Positions 26,828 through 40,220 of a DNA stretch of 64,000 nt are shown here, piece by piece. The position numbers and the translations under genes were made by a program. How positions within the stretch are numbered: the first letter of the stretch is position 1; each line of letters begins with the position of its first letter. Source of the DNA: CAVVFX01 sp963747535. GTDB taxonomy: Bacteria > Acidobacteriota > Terriglobia > Bryobacterales > Bryobacteraceae. The notes under the pieces are model-generated. The model was given only the letters and a program-made list of their open reading frames with translations, made no database searches and had not been told where the DNA came from. The stretch spans positions 186,001 through 250,000 of the forward strand of contig CAVVFX010000023.1 of NCBI GenBank assembly GCA_963747535.1, read 5' to 3'.

Positions 26828-27291
26828 TTACGCGCTGGTCTCAGCATCCGCTCCGCCGATCAGTTCGGCTTTACCGCCGGCTGCTTCGATCTTCTGTTTT
26901 GCGGAAGTCGAGAACAGGTGAGCTTGTACCGTGATGGTCCGGGTCAACTCGCCAGAGCCCAAGACTTTCAATCCGTCGCCGAGCTTCTTAATTATCCCAG
27001 ATGCCATGAGGGTTTCGGGGGAGAAGGAATCGCCGGCCATTTTATCGAGGCGGCCGAGATTCACGAGAGCGAACTGCTTCTTGAAAATATTGGTAAACCC
27101 GCGCTTGGGCAGACGGCGATGCAGCGGCATCTGGCCGCCCTCGAAGCCGCGCATGATGCTGTAGCCGGAGATGGACGCGCGCCCTTGTGCCCGCGCGCGG
27201 AGGTCTTGCCGAGGCCATTCCCCATGCCGCGCCCGACGCGCTTGCGCAGTTTGGTCTGGCCCTTCGGAGGTTTTAAGTTACTGAGATTCAT
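26828..27291 (-). CDS. rplO: 50S ribosomal protein L15 (frame broken once)
   Basis: The start NLSNLKPPKGQTKLRKRVGR with GMGNGLGKTSARGHKG is the L15 N-terminal glycine-rich arm that threads into 23S rRNA. A base is missing near 27174, after which RGFEGGQMPLHRRLPKRGF and the C-terminal domain (LGSGELTRTITVQAHLFS) continue in another frame. Length remainder 2 agrees with one deletion. Confidence 0.94.
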
Positions 27292-27305
27292 GTCGTTCCT
27301 CGTCG

Positions 27306-27485
27306 CTACTCAACTACCACCAGCAGATGCGGGATCTTCTTCACCATGCCGCGGAAACCAGGCGTATCGGGCCGCTCCACCACCTGGTTGATCTTCCTCA
27401 AACCCAGGCTGCGCACGATCACCTTATGCTTCTCCGGCGTGCAGATGGGACTGCGCACCAGCTTGATCTTGATTTTACCTTCCAT
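27306..27485 (-). CDS. rpmD: 50S ribosomal protein L30
   Basis: 59 residues from ATG 27485 (EGKIKIKLVRSPICTPEKH). The upstream GTG at 27506 would draw its first residues from palindromic repeat C and is rejected. Core: VIVRSLGLRKINQVVERPDT and MVKKIPHLL. The frame is intact. Its position between rpsE and rplO is standard. Confidence 0.93.
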   Translation of the reverse strand: MEGKIKIKLVRSPICTPEKHKVIVRSLGLRKINQVVERPDTPGFRGMVKKIPHLLVVVE

Positions 27486-27501
27486 AAAGTCAAACCCTTT
27501 A

Positions 27502-27584
27502 GCCACGAATGAACACGAATGAACACGAATAAGAAAAATCTTTGGTCTTGGTTTTATTCGAGTTCATTCGTGTTCATTCGCGGC
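27502..27584. repeat. Long palindromic repeat, copy C (rpsE-rpmD spacer)
   Basis: The left arm is perfect; the right arm differs at two places (CGAGTTC, CGCGG). In the sense of transcription the element starts 9 nt past the rpsE stop, and its far end lies 16 nt before the rpmD start. Confidence 0.93.
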
Positions 27585-27593
27585 CCAATGTCT

Positions 27594-28107
27594 TTACATC
27601 TTCTCTACAGCCAGCCCGCGCATTTCGGCTACGGCCGTCTTGTCGCGCAGCTGTTCGAGCGCGTTGATGGTCGCCTTCACCACATTATGCGGATTGTGCG
27701 TGCCGATCGATTTGGTCAGCACATTCGGAATACCGGCTCGCCTGGATCACCGCGCGCACCGGTCCGCCGGCGATCACGCCGGTTCCTTCCGGCGCCGGCT
27801 TCAGCAGCACCAGTCCCGCTCCGAATTTGCCCAGCACCATGTGCGGAATCGTCGTTTCGAGCAGGTGGATCTTGCGCAGATTCTTCTTGGCCGCTTCGAT
27901 GCCCTTGCGGATTGCCGAGGGCACTTCCTTGGCCTTGCCGACGCCGAAACCGACCACCTTGGCCGACGAATCGCCGACCACAACCAGAGCCGAGAAGCTC
28001 ATGTTCTTGCCGCCCTTGACGACTTTGGTGACGCGATTGATCGCGACGACCTGTTCTTTCAGATTCAGATTCTGCGGATCGATACGTTTGGTTGGTACTG
28101 TTGCCAT
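27594..28107 (-). CDS. rpsE: 30S ribosomal protein S5 (frame broken once)
   Basis: S5 supports decoding accuracy and helicase activity at mRNA entry. Seen: INRVTKVVKGGKNMSFSALV, VGFGVGKAKEVPSAIRKGIE, TIPHMVLGKFGAGLVLLKPA and AGGPVRAVIQA. A single extra base near 27738 breaks the frame; after it comes GIPNVLTKSIGTHNPHNVVK and the end VAEMRGLAVEKM. The start ATG 28107 is 3 bp after the rplR stop. Confidence 0.95.
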
Positions 28108-28110
28108 TCG

Positions 28111-28471
28111 TTAAAACTCCAGTCCCGCTTCGCGCGCAGCATCGGCCAGCGCTTTGACGCGCCCGTGATAAAGATAGCCGCCGCGATCGAAAACCACCTT
28201 GGTAATGCCTTTTTCCTTGGCTCGCTCGGCGACCAGCTTGCCGATCGCTTTGGCAGCTGCCACATTGCCGCCCGTGATCTTGTGCGCCTTGTCGGTCGAC
28301 CCTGCGGAGACCAGTGTCGATGCCCTTGGTGTCGTCGATCACCTGCGCATAGATATGGGCCACGCTGCGGAACACGGCCAGGCGCGGACGCTCCGGCGTG
28401 CCGTTCATCTTATGGCGGATGCGCTCGTGAATGCGCATGCGAATTTCGTTTTTGGAGATTTTGCGAATCAT
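28111..28471 (-). CDS. rplR: 50S ribosomal protein L18 (frame broken once)
   Basis: L18 carries 5S rRNA into the central protuberance. The N-terminus RMRIHERIRHKMNGTPERPR and FRSVAHIYAQVIDDTKGI are in one frame; LVSAGSTDKAHKITGGNVAA, VVFDRGGYLYHGRVKALADA and AREAGLEF in another, with the break near 28315 (one extra base or two missing). The ATG overlaps the rplF stop. Confidence 0.94.
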
Positions 28472-29013
28472 TTCTTACCTCCACTGGCGCCGGTCTTGCC
28501 GACCTTCTTCCGCAACACTTCGCCGGTATAACGGACGCCCTTGTTCTTGTACGGATCCGGCTTACGCAGCGCGCGGATATTGGCCGCCACCTGGCCCAGC
28601 AACTGGCTTGATCGTAGCCCGATCAGAACCAGGTGCGTCTGCTTGTCGATCTTCAGATCCACGCCATCCGGCAGCAGCACTTCGATGGGATGCGAATAGC
28701 CCAGCGTGAAAATGGCGACCTTGCCCTTGACGTCGGCGCGGTAGCCGATGCCGACGATATCGAGTTCCCGAGTGAACCCGGTCGAGACGCCCTGCACGGC
28801 GTTGGCCGCCAGAGCGCGCGTCAGCCCGTGCAGCGCTGCATGTTCATCGCCGTCGCGTTTGATGTCCAGCGTGCCGTCGGCCTGCTGAAATGGAAATTCC
28901 CTGCGGAATCGGCACCGTGAGCTTGCCCTTCGGTCCTTCACCTGTAACTGATCGCCGATCTGGATTTTCACGCCGTTCGGCAGCGGGATCGGTTTTTTTC
29001 CAACTCTGGACAT
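28468..29013 (-). CDS. rplF: 50S ribosomal protein L6 (internally scrambled by paired indels)
   Basis: The frame is open from ATG 29013, but two stretches read as nonsense because indels cancel. Between about 28945 and 28890 a missing then an extra base turn the expected VKGPKGKLTVPIPQGISFQQ into DRRASSRCRFRREFPFQQ; between 28617 and 28598 an extra then a missing base turn IGYDQASLLGQ into IGLRSSQLLGQ. Elsewhere the L6 body is normal (ELDIVGIGYRADVKGK, ANIRALRKPDPYKNKGVRY). An automatic annotation would accept this as intact, with about 25 wrong residues. Confidence 0.93.
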   Translation of the reverse strand: MSRVGKKPIPLPNGVKIQIGDQLQVKDRRASSRCRFRREFPFQQADGTLDIKRDGDEHAALHGLTRALAANAVQGVSTGFTRELDIVGIGYRADVKGKVAIFTLGYSHPIEVLLPDGVDLKIDKQTHLVLIGLRSSQLLGQVAANIRALRKPDPYKNKGVRYTGEVLRKKVGKTGASGGKK

Positions 29014-29028
29014 ATCGAATTGAACCCT

Positions 29029-29426
29029 TTACCAGATCCGGCAGAGAACTTCTCCGCCGACTCCTTCTTTGTGCGCGTGACGGCCGGTCATGACGCCGCG
29101 CGGCGTGGTCAGAATGTTGATCCCGAGTCCGCCCTGCACGCGCGGAATGTCGCTCTGCCCCACGTAAACCCGGCAGCCCGGGCGCGAAATGCGCTCGATC
29201 TTGGTGATCACCGGCGAGTTATTGGGACGCGTACTTCAGGTAGATCTTGATGACCTTTTTCACGCCCTCTTCGGCGACCTTGAAGTTGGCGATGTAGCCT
29301 TCTTCCTTGAGGATCCGGGCGATTTCGGCCTTCAGCTTCGAAGCCGGCACGTCCACTTTCGGGTGGCGCGCCGACGATGGCGTTGCGCACCCGGGTCAGC
29401 ATGTCGGCAATTGGATCACTGGTCAT
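29029..29426 (-). CDS. rpsH: 30S ribosomal protein S8 (frame broken twice)
   Basis: S8 binds helix 21 of 16S rRNA and commonly autoregulates the spc genes. The start is TSDPIADMLTRVRNAIV; after an extra base near 29370 comes ARHPKVDVPASKLKAEIARI to VIKIYLKYAS, and after another near 29226 NNSPVITKIERISRPGCRVY and ILTTPRGVMTGRHAHKEGVG. The end GGEVLCRIW is complete. Length remainder 2 agrees with two insertions. Confidence 0.95.
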
Positions 29427-29462
29427 GTGTTGCTTTTCCTTTCCCCATTACTGATGAGCCAC

Positions 29463-29671
29463 TTACCAGCTCGCCTTAATCACGCCCGGAATCTCGCCAT
29501 TCAGGCGAGTTGCCGGAAGCACAGACGGCAGATGCCGAACTTGCGCAGGAAGCCGCGCGGACGGCCGCAGCGCCAGCAGCGGTTGCGGTGCCGGCAGCGG
29601 AGTTTCGGCGTCTTCTTGAGCTTCGCCTTAAGCAGCTTTACGTCTTTGGCGATTTTGGCAGTGGTGGCCAT
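29463..29671 (-). CDS. rpsZ: 30S ribosomal protein S14 type Z (frame broken once)
   Basis: The zinc form of S14: two CxxC pairs in RCWRCGRPRGFLRKFGICRL plus CFRQLA. A missing base near 29508 creates an early TGA just after RQLA; adding one base restores LNGEIPGVIKASW, the universal ending. An annotation stopping at that TGA would give a 58-residue truncated S14. It lies between rplE and rpsH as expected. Confidence 0.92.
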
Positions 29672-29735
29672 AGTCTATTCTTCTTTCTCTCCTGCCGCGA
29701 CTCGTAACCCATGCGGGCTTGGTCTCGCGGCTTAG

Positions 29736-30282
29736 TTATTGCTGCCTGAACGGCATCCCCATGGCTCTCAGCAGAGAAAGCCCTTCCGCGTCGGTGCGCG
29801 CGGTGGTGGTAATGGAGATGTTCATCCCCTTGGTCTTTTCAACCTTGGAATAATCGATCTCGGGGAAAATCAACTGGTCCTTGATGCCCAGCGTGTAGTT
29901 GCCGCGGCCATCGAAAGCTCTTAGTCGATACGCCGCGAAAATCGCGCACGCGGGGCAGCGCCACGTTCACCAGGCGGTCCAGAAATTCAAACATGCGGTC
30001 GCCGCGCAGCGTCACCATCGTGCCGATGGGCATGCCTTCGCGCAGCTTGAATGCGGCAATCGATTTCTTCGCCTTGCGTAATCACCGGCTTCTGTCCCGC
30101 GATGGCGCCCAGTTCGTTCACCGCGCCGTCCATCAGCTTGGCGTTCTGCGTGGCTTCGCCCAACCCGATATTGACCGAAACCTTCTCGATCTTCGGAACG
30201 GCCATTACATTCTTGTAGCCGAACTCCTTGGTCAGGGCCGGTATTGCCTTCTTACGTAATGCTCTCTAAGTCTTGCTGCCAT
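29736..30282 (-). CDS. rplE: 50S ribosomal protein L5 (frame broken three times)
   Basis: L5 binds 5S rRNA and contacts the P-site tRNA. Pieces: ARLREHYV, AIPALTKEFGYKNVMAVPKI, EKVSVNIGLGEATQNAKLMD, FKLREGMPIGTMVTLRGDRM, FEFLDRLVNVALPRVRDFRG and KTKGMNISITTTARTDAEG. Inferred changes: one missing base near 30253, one extra near 30072 and one extra near 29922, leaving length remainder 1 as found. The end is GMPFRQQ at 29736. Confidence 0.94.
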
Positions 30283-30299
30283 GGCTTTTCTTTCCGCTC

Positions 30300-30683
30300 T
30301 TACTTACGGGACGACGACGGGATCACTTCACCGGTCTTACGCCCGATCCGCGTCCGGCGTTCTTTGTTGCCGACCTTCTCGACCTTCATGCCGATCCGCG
30401 TGGCCTCGCCGTTGGAGCCGACCAGCATCACGTTGGAAATGTGAATCGGGGCTTCCCGCTCGGCGATACCGCCCTTAATCTGCTTAGCCGGATTCGGACG
30501 CGTGTGGCGCTTGACCATCGCCACATGTTCCACCAGCACCAGGCCGCGCTCGGCGATCACGTCGAGAACCCGGCCGGTCTTGCCCTTGTCCTTGCCCGCG
30601 ATCACTTTGACGGTGTCATTACGCCGGATCAGGATCCGCCTGGGAACGGCGTCTAGCTTCCCGCCGAATAATTTGCGCGGCAT
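30300..30683 (-). CDS. rplX: 50S ribosomal protein L24
   Basis: 127 residues from ATG 30683 (PRKLFGGKLDAVPRRILIRR). The KOW motif is NDTVKVIAGKDKGKTGRVLD; the rest follows the family (HTRPNPAKQIKGGIAEREAP, NVMLVGSNGEATRIG). The N-terminal 18 residues and the Ser/Arg tail are extra to the bacterial core. The start codon overlaps the last base of the rplN stop (TAATG). The frame is intact. Confidence 0.95.
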   Translation of the reverse strand: MPRKLFGGKLDAVPRRILIRRNDTVKVIAGKDKGKTGRVLDVIAERGLVLVEHVAMVKRHTRPNPAKQIKGGIAEREAPIHISNVMLVGSNGEATRIGMKVEKVGNKERRTRIGRKTGEVIPSSSRK

Positions 30684-31050
30684 TAGATAACCTCCGGTGC
30701 GAGCGACACAATCTTCATGAAACGCTTGTCGCGCAGTTCGCGCGCCACAGGACCGAACACGCGCGTTCCGACCGGCTCGCCGACGTCGTTGATCAGTACC
30801 GCGGCGTTCGAATCGAAGCGGATATACTGCCATCCTTGCGGCGCGTCTCTTTGCGCATCCGCACGATGACGCAGCGCACCACTTTGCCCTTCTTGATCGC
30901 CGAATCCGGTGCGGCTTCTTTCACCGAAGCGGTAACCACATCTCCGAGTCCGGCCCGGAGCCCGAGGTCGCCGCCGCGCGGCAAAATACAAGCCAGCCTC
31001 CGCGCGCCGCTGTTATCGGCCACCTCGAGAATTGTTCGCATCCCAATCAT
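30683..31050 (-). CDS. rplN: 50S ribosomal protein L14 (frame broken once)
   Basis: L14 forms inter-subunit bridges and binds L19. IGMRTILEVADNSGARRLAC, GDVVTASVKEAAPDSAIKKG and VVRCVIVRMRKETRRKDG are in one frame; YIRFDSNAAVLINDVGEPVG and VFGPVARELRDKRFMKIVSL in the next, after a missing base near 30830. Repeat D lies between this gene and rpsQ. Confidence 0.95.
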
Positions 31051-31070
31051 AAAAAGAGTCCTTTAAACCT

Positions 31071-31154
31071 GGCCACGAATGAACACGAATCAACACGAAT
31101 AAGAAAAAGTCCGGCTTTGGTTTTATTTGTGTTCATTCGTGTTCATTCGTGGCC
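31071..31154. repeat. Long palindromic repeat, copy D (rpsQ-rplN spacer)
   Basis: The left arm carries CAAC where the consensus has GAAC, and the right arm TATTTGTG for TATTCGTG; neither change is matched by a partner change in the other arm. It starts 10 nt past the rpsQ stop in the transcribed direction. Confidence 0.93.
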
Positions 31155-31164
31155 AAATGTTTTC

Positions 31165-31483
31165 TTAAACGTTGTCCAGATCTTTCGGCTGGGCCGCCAA
31201 CTGCGCCGCGCGGCGAACCACTTCACCGAGTCTCCAGTGCTTCAATTTGCTCAGCGGGCGGCACTCGATGATGCGCACCACGTCACCCAGTTTGGCTGTT
31301 CCCTGTTCATCGTGCGCATAGAATTTCTTGCGCTTGCCGATGATCCGCTTGTACTTGCGGGTGCGGCACCCGGCGGCTGACTTCGACTACGATGGTCTTC
31401 GTCATCTTCGTCGAAACCACCTCGCCGACCTTTTCGTTCTTATGGCCCGGCGTTTCCAGCTTGGCCTTGCTCAATTTCTCCAT
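31165..31483 (-). CDS. rpsQ: 30S ribosomal protein S17 (frame broken once)
   Basis: The OB-fold protein of the 30S body. Seen from ATG 31483: EKLSKAKLETPGHKNEKVGE, VVSTKMTKTIVVEVSRRVPH, then after one extra base near 31367 RKYKRIIGKRKKFYAHDEQG, GDVVRIIECRPLSKLKHWRL and a C-terminal extension RAAQLAAQPKDLDNV. In the shifted frame translation would end after about 58 residues. It immediately follows rpmC (TAG ATG, adjacent). Confidence 0.94.
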
Positions 31484-31702
31484 CTACTTCTGTGCTCCCA
31501 CCGGCGCCTGTTCACGCAGTTCTTTTTCCCGCAACCAAGTCATAATGCGCGCGCGATCCTTCTTGATGCCGCGAATCTTCTTCAGACCGTCGGTCTGGCC
31601 CATCCGCAATTGGAACTTCAACCGGAAGAGCTGGTCGTCCATCTCGCGCAACTGATTGCGCATTTCGTCATCGCCGAGATTCCGGAGTTTGTCTTTCTTC
31701 AT
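31484..31702 (-). CDS. rpmC: 50S ribosomal protein L29
   Basis: 72 residues, intact. A two-helix hairpin near the exit tunnel that helps dock trigger factor and SRP. Visible: KLRNLGDDEMRNQLREMDDQ, LFRLKFQLRMGQTDGLKKIR and the L29 signature KKDRARIMTWLREKEL. It sits between rplP and rpsQ. Confidence 0.95.
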   Translation of the reverse strand: MKKDKLRNLGDDEMRNQLREMDDQLFRLKFQLRMGQTDGLKKIRGIKKDRARIMTWLREKELREQAPVGAQK

Positions 31703-31710
31703 GGTTCGTA

Positions 31711-32130
<420 letters not shown>

Positions 32131-32143
32131 GGTTGAAAGTCCT

Positions 32144-33168
<1,025 letters not shown>

Positions 33169-33171
33169 GCG

Positions 33172-33525
33172 CTACTCTTCTCCGCTTCCGTTTTTATCCG
33201 CGACTGTCACCACGATGTGCGACATCCGGCGTTGATACCGGTAGGCGCGGCCCATGGGAGCGGGACGGATGCGCTTCATGCGCGGTCCTTCATTCACATA
33301 CGCTTCAGAGACGAACAGCTCGTCCACATCCACGTCTTCGTTCTTGTTCCGGGCATTGGCGATCGCCGACTGAAGGACTTTCTCGACCGTCGGCGCAATC
33401 CGCTTGTTGGTGGTACGCAGCGTCGTGATCGCCGAACCCGCCTTCTGGCCGCGGATAAGATCCACCACCAGCCGCGCCTTCTGCGCCGAGATCCGAATAT
33501 ATCTGGCTTCTGCTCTTGCTTGCAT
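33172..33525 (-). CDS. rplV: 50S ribosomal protein L22
   Basis: 117 residues, intact. Its extended hairpin lines the nascent-chain tunnel (RMKRIRPAPMGRAYRYQRRM). Other landmarks: RYIRISAQKARLVVDLIRGQ, VEKVLQSAIANARNK and the strand SHIVVTVADK. It ends 3 bp before the rpsC start. Repeat E sits just upstream. Confidence 0.97.
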   Translation of the reverse strand: MQARAEARYIRISAQKARLVVDLIRGQKAGSAITTLRTTNKRIAPTVEKVLQSAIANARNKNEDVDVDELFVSEAYVNEGPRMKRIRPAPMGRAYRYQRRMSHIVVTVADKNGSGEE

Positions 33526-33547
33526 GTTAGTTTACCGAAAACCTTTT

Positions 33548-33630
33548 GCCACGAATGAACACGAATCAACCCGAATAAGAAACCGATACGAACTTGTTTT
33601 ATTCGTGTTCATGCGTGTTCATTCGTGGCC
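33548..33630. repeat. Long palindromic repeat, copy E (rpsS-rplV spacer)
   Basis: 29-nt arms with three unpaired changes (left CAACCCG, right CATGCG) and a divergent loop. It begins 8 nt past the rpsS stop in the transcribed direction. Confidence 0.92.
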
Positions 33631-33638
33631 CAATGTTC

Positions 33639-33929
33639 TTACGCCGGCTTAGCCCCTTTCTCCGTCGCCGCTTTCACCGAATGGCCTTTAAAGGTGCGGG
33701 TGGGGGAAAACTCGCCCAGCTTGTGCCCTACCATGTTTTCGGTAACGTAGACCGGAATGAACTTTTTGCCGTTGTGTACCGCGATGGTGTGGCCCACAAA
33801 CTCGGGCAGAATCGTCGATCGGCGCGACCAGGTGCGAATGACTTTCTTCTCATTCGCCGCATTGAGCGCGTCGAGCCTCTTTTCGAGATGGTCGTCGGTA
33901 AACGGCCCTTTTTTTACGCTGCGTCCCAT
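33639..33929 (-). CDS. rpsS: 30S ribosomal protein S19
   Basis: 96 residues, intact. S19 in the 30S head contacts S13 and the A-site finger. Seen: GRSVKKGPFTDDHLEKRLDA, IRTWSRRSTILPEFVGHTIA, VHNGKKFIPVYVTENMVGHK and LGEFSPTRTFKGHS. It lies between rplB and rplV, standard S10 order. Confidence 0.97.
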   Translation of the reverse strand: MGRSVKKGPFTDDHLEKRLDALNAANEKKVIRTWSRRSTILPEFVGHTIAVHNGKKFIPVYVTENMVGHKLGEFSPTRTFKGHSVKAATEKGAKPA

Positions 33930-33945
33930 TTTTTCTTATCTCGCC

Positions 33946-34777
33946 CTATCTCTTTTTGGCTTTACGGCTCACGATGAACTTGATCGGTCCGCTTGTTGTT
34001 GCGGGTCTTGAACCCGCGAGTCGGCTGACCCCAGGGCGTCACCGGATGGCGTCCGCCGCTCGTTTTGCCTTCGCCGCCGCCGTGCGGGTGATCGACCGGG
34101 TTCATGGACACGCCGCGATTGTGCGGCATCTTACCTAACCAGCGCGAGCGTCCGGCTTTGCCGAGCGCCACGTTCTCGTGTTCCACATTGCCGACCTGGC
34201 CGATAGTCGCCATGCAGTCGGTGTCGACGCGCCGGGTCTCACCCGAGGGCAGTTTCAGCAGCGCCACTCCGCCTTCACGGGATACCAGCTGTGCCTGCGT
34301 ACCCGCGGAGCGCGCCATCTGGGCGCCTTTGCCGGGCTTCAATTCAATGTTGTGGACGACGGTACCAGGAGGGATGTTCTTGAGGGGAAGGGCGTTGCCG
34401 ATCAGGATGTCGGCCTCGGGACCGGAGCTGATCTTCATCCCGACTTTGAGTCCATCGGGCTGCAGAATATAGCGCTTTTCGCCGTCGTTATAGTGCAGCA
34501 GGGCGATCCGCGCCGAACGGTTGGGATCGTATTCGATGGCTGCGACTACGGCCGGAACGCCGATCTTGTCGCGTTTAAAATCGATGACGCGATAGGCCCG
34601 CTTGTGTCCGCCACCAATGAAGCGGCTGGTCACCCGGCCGGTGTTGTTACGCCCGCCGGTGCGCTGAATTTTCTCCACCAGCGATTTCTCCGGACGTTGC
34701 TTGGTAATGTCCTCGCGCGAAACCACCGTCATGTAGCGGCGGCTCGGAGTGACCGGTGAGTAAGATTTGATAGGCAT
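33946..34777 (-). CDS. rplB: 50S ribosomal protein L2 (frame broken near the end)
   Basis: L2 is needed for subunit association and lies near the peptidyl-transferase centre. Seen from ATG 34777: PIKSYSPVTPSRRYMTVVSR, RNNTGRVTSRFIGGGHKRAY and the active-site-proximal GVSMNPVDHPHGGGEGKTSG. An extra base near 33983 turns the end into DQVHREP-stop; removing it gives the usual KFIVSRKAKKR at 33946. About 276 residues when corrected. Confidence 0.96.
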
Positions 34778-34787
34778 CGGTTTCTCT

Positions 34788-35078
34788 CTAGAGGTCCGCA
34801 AACTCCGGCATCTTCTGGCCCGGCTCGAGTTTCACGTAGGCTTTCTTCCAATCGGAACGATAGCCGGCGAAACGTCCGCGGCGCCGCAGTTTGCCTTCGA
34901 AATTCGCGGTGCGGACTTCTTCCACCCGCACTTTAAACAGCTTCTCGACCGCTTTGGCGATCTGGATTTTGTTGGCCTTGGAGGAAACTTCAAACGCCAT
35001 GGTACGCTCGGTTTCCTTCTTGTTGACGACCTTTTCGGTCACCAGCGGCCGCCGGATGATTTCGTGAAAGGTAATCAT
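34788..35078 (-). CDS. rplW: 50S ribosomal protein L23
   Basis: 96 residues, intact. L23 at the tunnel exit docks SRP and trigger factor. Visible: FHEIIRRPLVTEKVVNKKET, FEVSSKANKIQIAKAVEKLF, KVRVEEVRTANFEGKLRRRG and the C-terminal strand KKAYVKLEPGQ. The start ATG overlaps the rplD stop (ATGA). Confidence 0.97.
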   Translation of the reverse strand: MITFHEIIRRPLVTEKVVNKKETERTMAFEVSSKANKIQIAKAVEKLFKVRVEEVRTANFEGKLRRRGRFAGYRSDWKKAYVKLEPGQKMPEFADL

Positions 35079-35738
35079 GCCTGGGCCTCCTTCTTGGGTG
35101 CTTGTTTGTCTTTGGGCCCGAGCGACTCGGAAAGCTTGGCTGCCGCGGATTGCGACAACAGCACCCGATCGTATCCCAGAACGTCGTAGACATTCACTTC
35201 GCGGCTGGGAACGAGCTTGACGCCCGGAATATTGCGAGAGCCGAGAGCCAGATTTTTATTGTCGCCGTTATCGACGACCAAAACCTTGCGCAAACATTCC
35301 AGCGTGCCGAGCGTGGCTTTGAACTGCTTGGTTTTGTGATCGGCCAGCGTGAAGCCTTCAATCACTTTCAGCTCGCCGTCGCGCAAGTTTCGCCGACAGC
35401 GCTGAACGCAGCGCGCCGAGTTCCATCTTGCGAGGCAATTTGTAGCTGTAGTCGCGCGGCTGAGGTCCGTGAACCGTACCGCCATGGCGCCAGATCGGCG
35501 ACCGCACTGAACCCATGCGGGCGCGTCCGGTACCCTTCTGTTTCCACAACTTCTTACCGGAACCCGCGACTTCACCGCGCACTTTCGTCGAGTGCGTTCC
35601 GGCTCGGGCACCGGCCAGGTGATGCCGCACCGCTTCATAAAGCAGCGCTTCGTTAACTTCCGCGGCAAACACCGCGTCCGCCAGATCGACTTCACCGACC
35701 TTGGCATTCGACAGATCGAATACGTCAACCTTGGGCAT
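35075..35738 (-). CDS. rplD: 50S ribosomal protein L4 (frame broken once)
   Basis: L4 reaches into the tunnel and in many bacteria also represses the S10 genes. KVDVFDLSNAKVGEVDLADA, TKVRGEVAGSGKKLWKQKGT and GSVRSPIWRHGGTVHGPQPR are in one frame; after an extra base near 35389 comes DGELKVIEGFTLADHKTKQF and NLALGSRNIPGVKLVPSREV. A basic tail (PKDKQAPKKEAQA) ends it. The start is directly after the corrected rplC stop. Confidence 0.95.
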
Positions 35739-36372
35739 TTAGCGCTTCGACCTCCGCACCAGAACATAAGCCTCCATTGGGTCCGGGCACCGCACCCTTG
35801 ACAACCAGCACGTTGTCTTCGAGATCCACATCCACGATCTCGAGATTGCGCACCGTGACCTGCTCGTCGCCCATGTGGCCGCCCATGCGCATGCCCGGTA
35901 CCACGCGCGACGGATAGCTCGAGGCGCCGATCGATCCGGGCGCCCGGTGATGCATGCCGCCGTGGGTCGCGTCGCCGCCGCCGAAATGGTGGCGCCGAAC
36001 TACGCCCGCGAAGCCACGGCCCTTGCTGATGCCGATCACATCGACCTTCTCATTGGGCTTGAATTCGTCGACCAGCACTTTGTCGCCCGGCTTGAAATCG
36101 TTGTCGCCCGGCCGCAACCGGAACTCACGCAGGAACTTCGCACCCTCGACGCCGGCTTTCTTCAGATGCCCGGTCATAGGCTTATTGATTCTGGCCGGCT
36201 TCACGAATTCGAGCAGCCCTAGCTGCACCGCATCGTAGCCGTCCGTGGTGGGCGTTTTGCGCTGCACCACCATGCAAGGTCCTGCTTTCAGCAGCGTGAC
36301 CGGAACCACTTGCCCGTCCGCGCGAAAGACCTGCGTCATGCCGATTTTTTTGCCAAGTATTCCTGGACTCAT
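35739..36372 (-). CDS. rplC: 50S ribosomal protein L3 (frame broken near the end)
   Basis: L3 is an early assembly protein close to the peptidyl-transferase centre. The start is ATG 36372 (SPGILGKKIGMTQVFRADGQ); upstream frame would come from palindromic repeat F. Also seen: GFAGVVRRHHFGGGDATHGG and GSIGASSYPSRVVPGMRMGG. Near 35780 one extra base changes the normal ending GGLVLVRRSKR into GGLCSGAEVEALNAQG, which runs past the true stop into rplD. Confidence 0.95.
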
Positions 36373-36392
36373 GAAAACCTCAAAAACCTTTA

Positions 36393-36475
36393 GCCACGAA
36401 TGAACACGAATGAACACGAATAAGAAGGAACGTTCATTTTGTTTTATTCGTGTTCATTCGTGTTCATTCGTGGCC
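36393..36475. repeat. Long palindromic repeat, copy F (rpsJ-rplC spacer)
   Basis: Both 29-nt arms match the consensus and pair perfectly; the loop is AGAAGGAACGTTCATTTTG. It starts 10 nt past the rpsJ stop. Flanks shared with other copies (AACCTTTAG on one side, CCCAATGTTTT on the other) show the unit extends a little beyond the arms. Confidence 0.95.
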
Positions 36476-36485
36476 CAATGTTTTT

Positions 36486-36818
36486 CTACTTATGATCTTT
36501 CCCGAACGCCTTGATCTCGACATCCACCCCGGCGGGCAAATCGAGCTTCATAAGAGCGTCCACCGTCTGCTGCGTCGGCTCGAGGATATCGAGCAAGCGC
36601 TTGTGCGTCCGGATTTCAAACTGTTCCCGCGACTTCTTATCCACGTGCGGCGACCGCAAAACCGTGGTCCGCGACGTCGACGTCGGCAGCGGAATGGGAC
36701 CGGCCACCGTGGCGCCGGTCCGCTTCGCCGTATCGACGATTTCGGTCGTGGATTGATCGAGCACCCGGTGGTCGTAGGCCTTCAACCGGATACGAATACG
36801 TTCTCTAAGGGAAGCCAT
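36486..36818 (-). CDS. rpsJ: 30S ribosomal protein S10 (NusE)
   Basis: 110 residues, intact. Besides its ribosomal role S10 joins NusB in antitermination and links NusG to ribosomes. Seen: RERIRIRLKAYDHRVLDQST, GATVAGPIPLPTSTSRTTVL and EQFEIRTHKRLLDILEPTQQ. It lies 19 bp after tuf, so the str and S10 gene sets form one run. Confidence 0.97.
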   Translation of the reverse strand: MASLRERIRIRLKAYDHRVLDQSTTEIVDTAKRTGATVAGPIPLPTSTSRTTVLRSPHVDKKSREQFEIRTHKRLLDILEPTQQTVDALMKLDLPAGVDVEIKAFGKDHK

Positions 36819-36837
36819 TGATGTGATCCAGTAACGC

Positions 36838-38028
<1,191 letters not shown>

Positions 38029-38060
38029 TTTCTAGCGCTCTCCTTTAACTTTGTTCCGGG

Positions 38061-40150
<2,090 letters not shown>

Positions 40151-40195
40151 AAACTGCTAAAAACCTTTTCCTTTTTTGTAGTGCAATTCTTCAAA

Positions 40196-40214
40196 CACAG
40201 ACTTGAAGTCTGTG
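40196..40214. repeat. Short hairpin in the rpsG-fusA spacer
   Basis: CACAGACTTGAAGTCTGTG is a perfect 8-bp inverted repeat with a 3-nt loop, 6 nt past the rpsG stop in the transcribed sense. A related half-sequence (TTTCAGTCTGTGCTC) lies at 60243, suggesting a dispersed element. Confidence 0.6.
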
Positions 40215-40220
40215 CTACAT

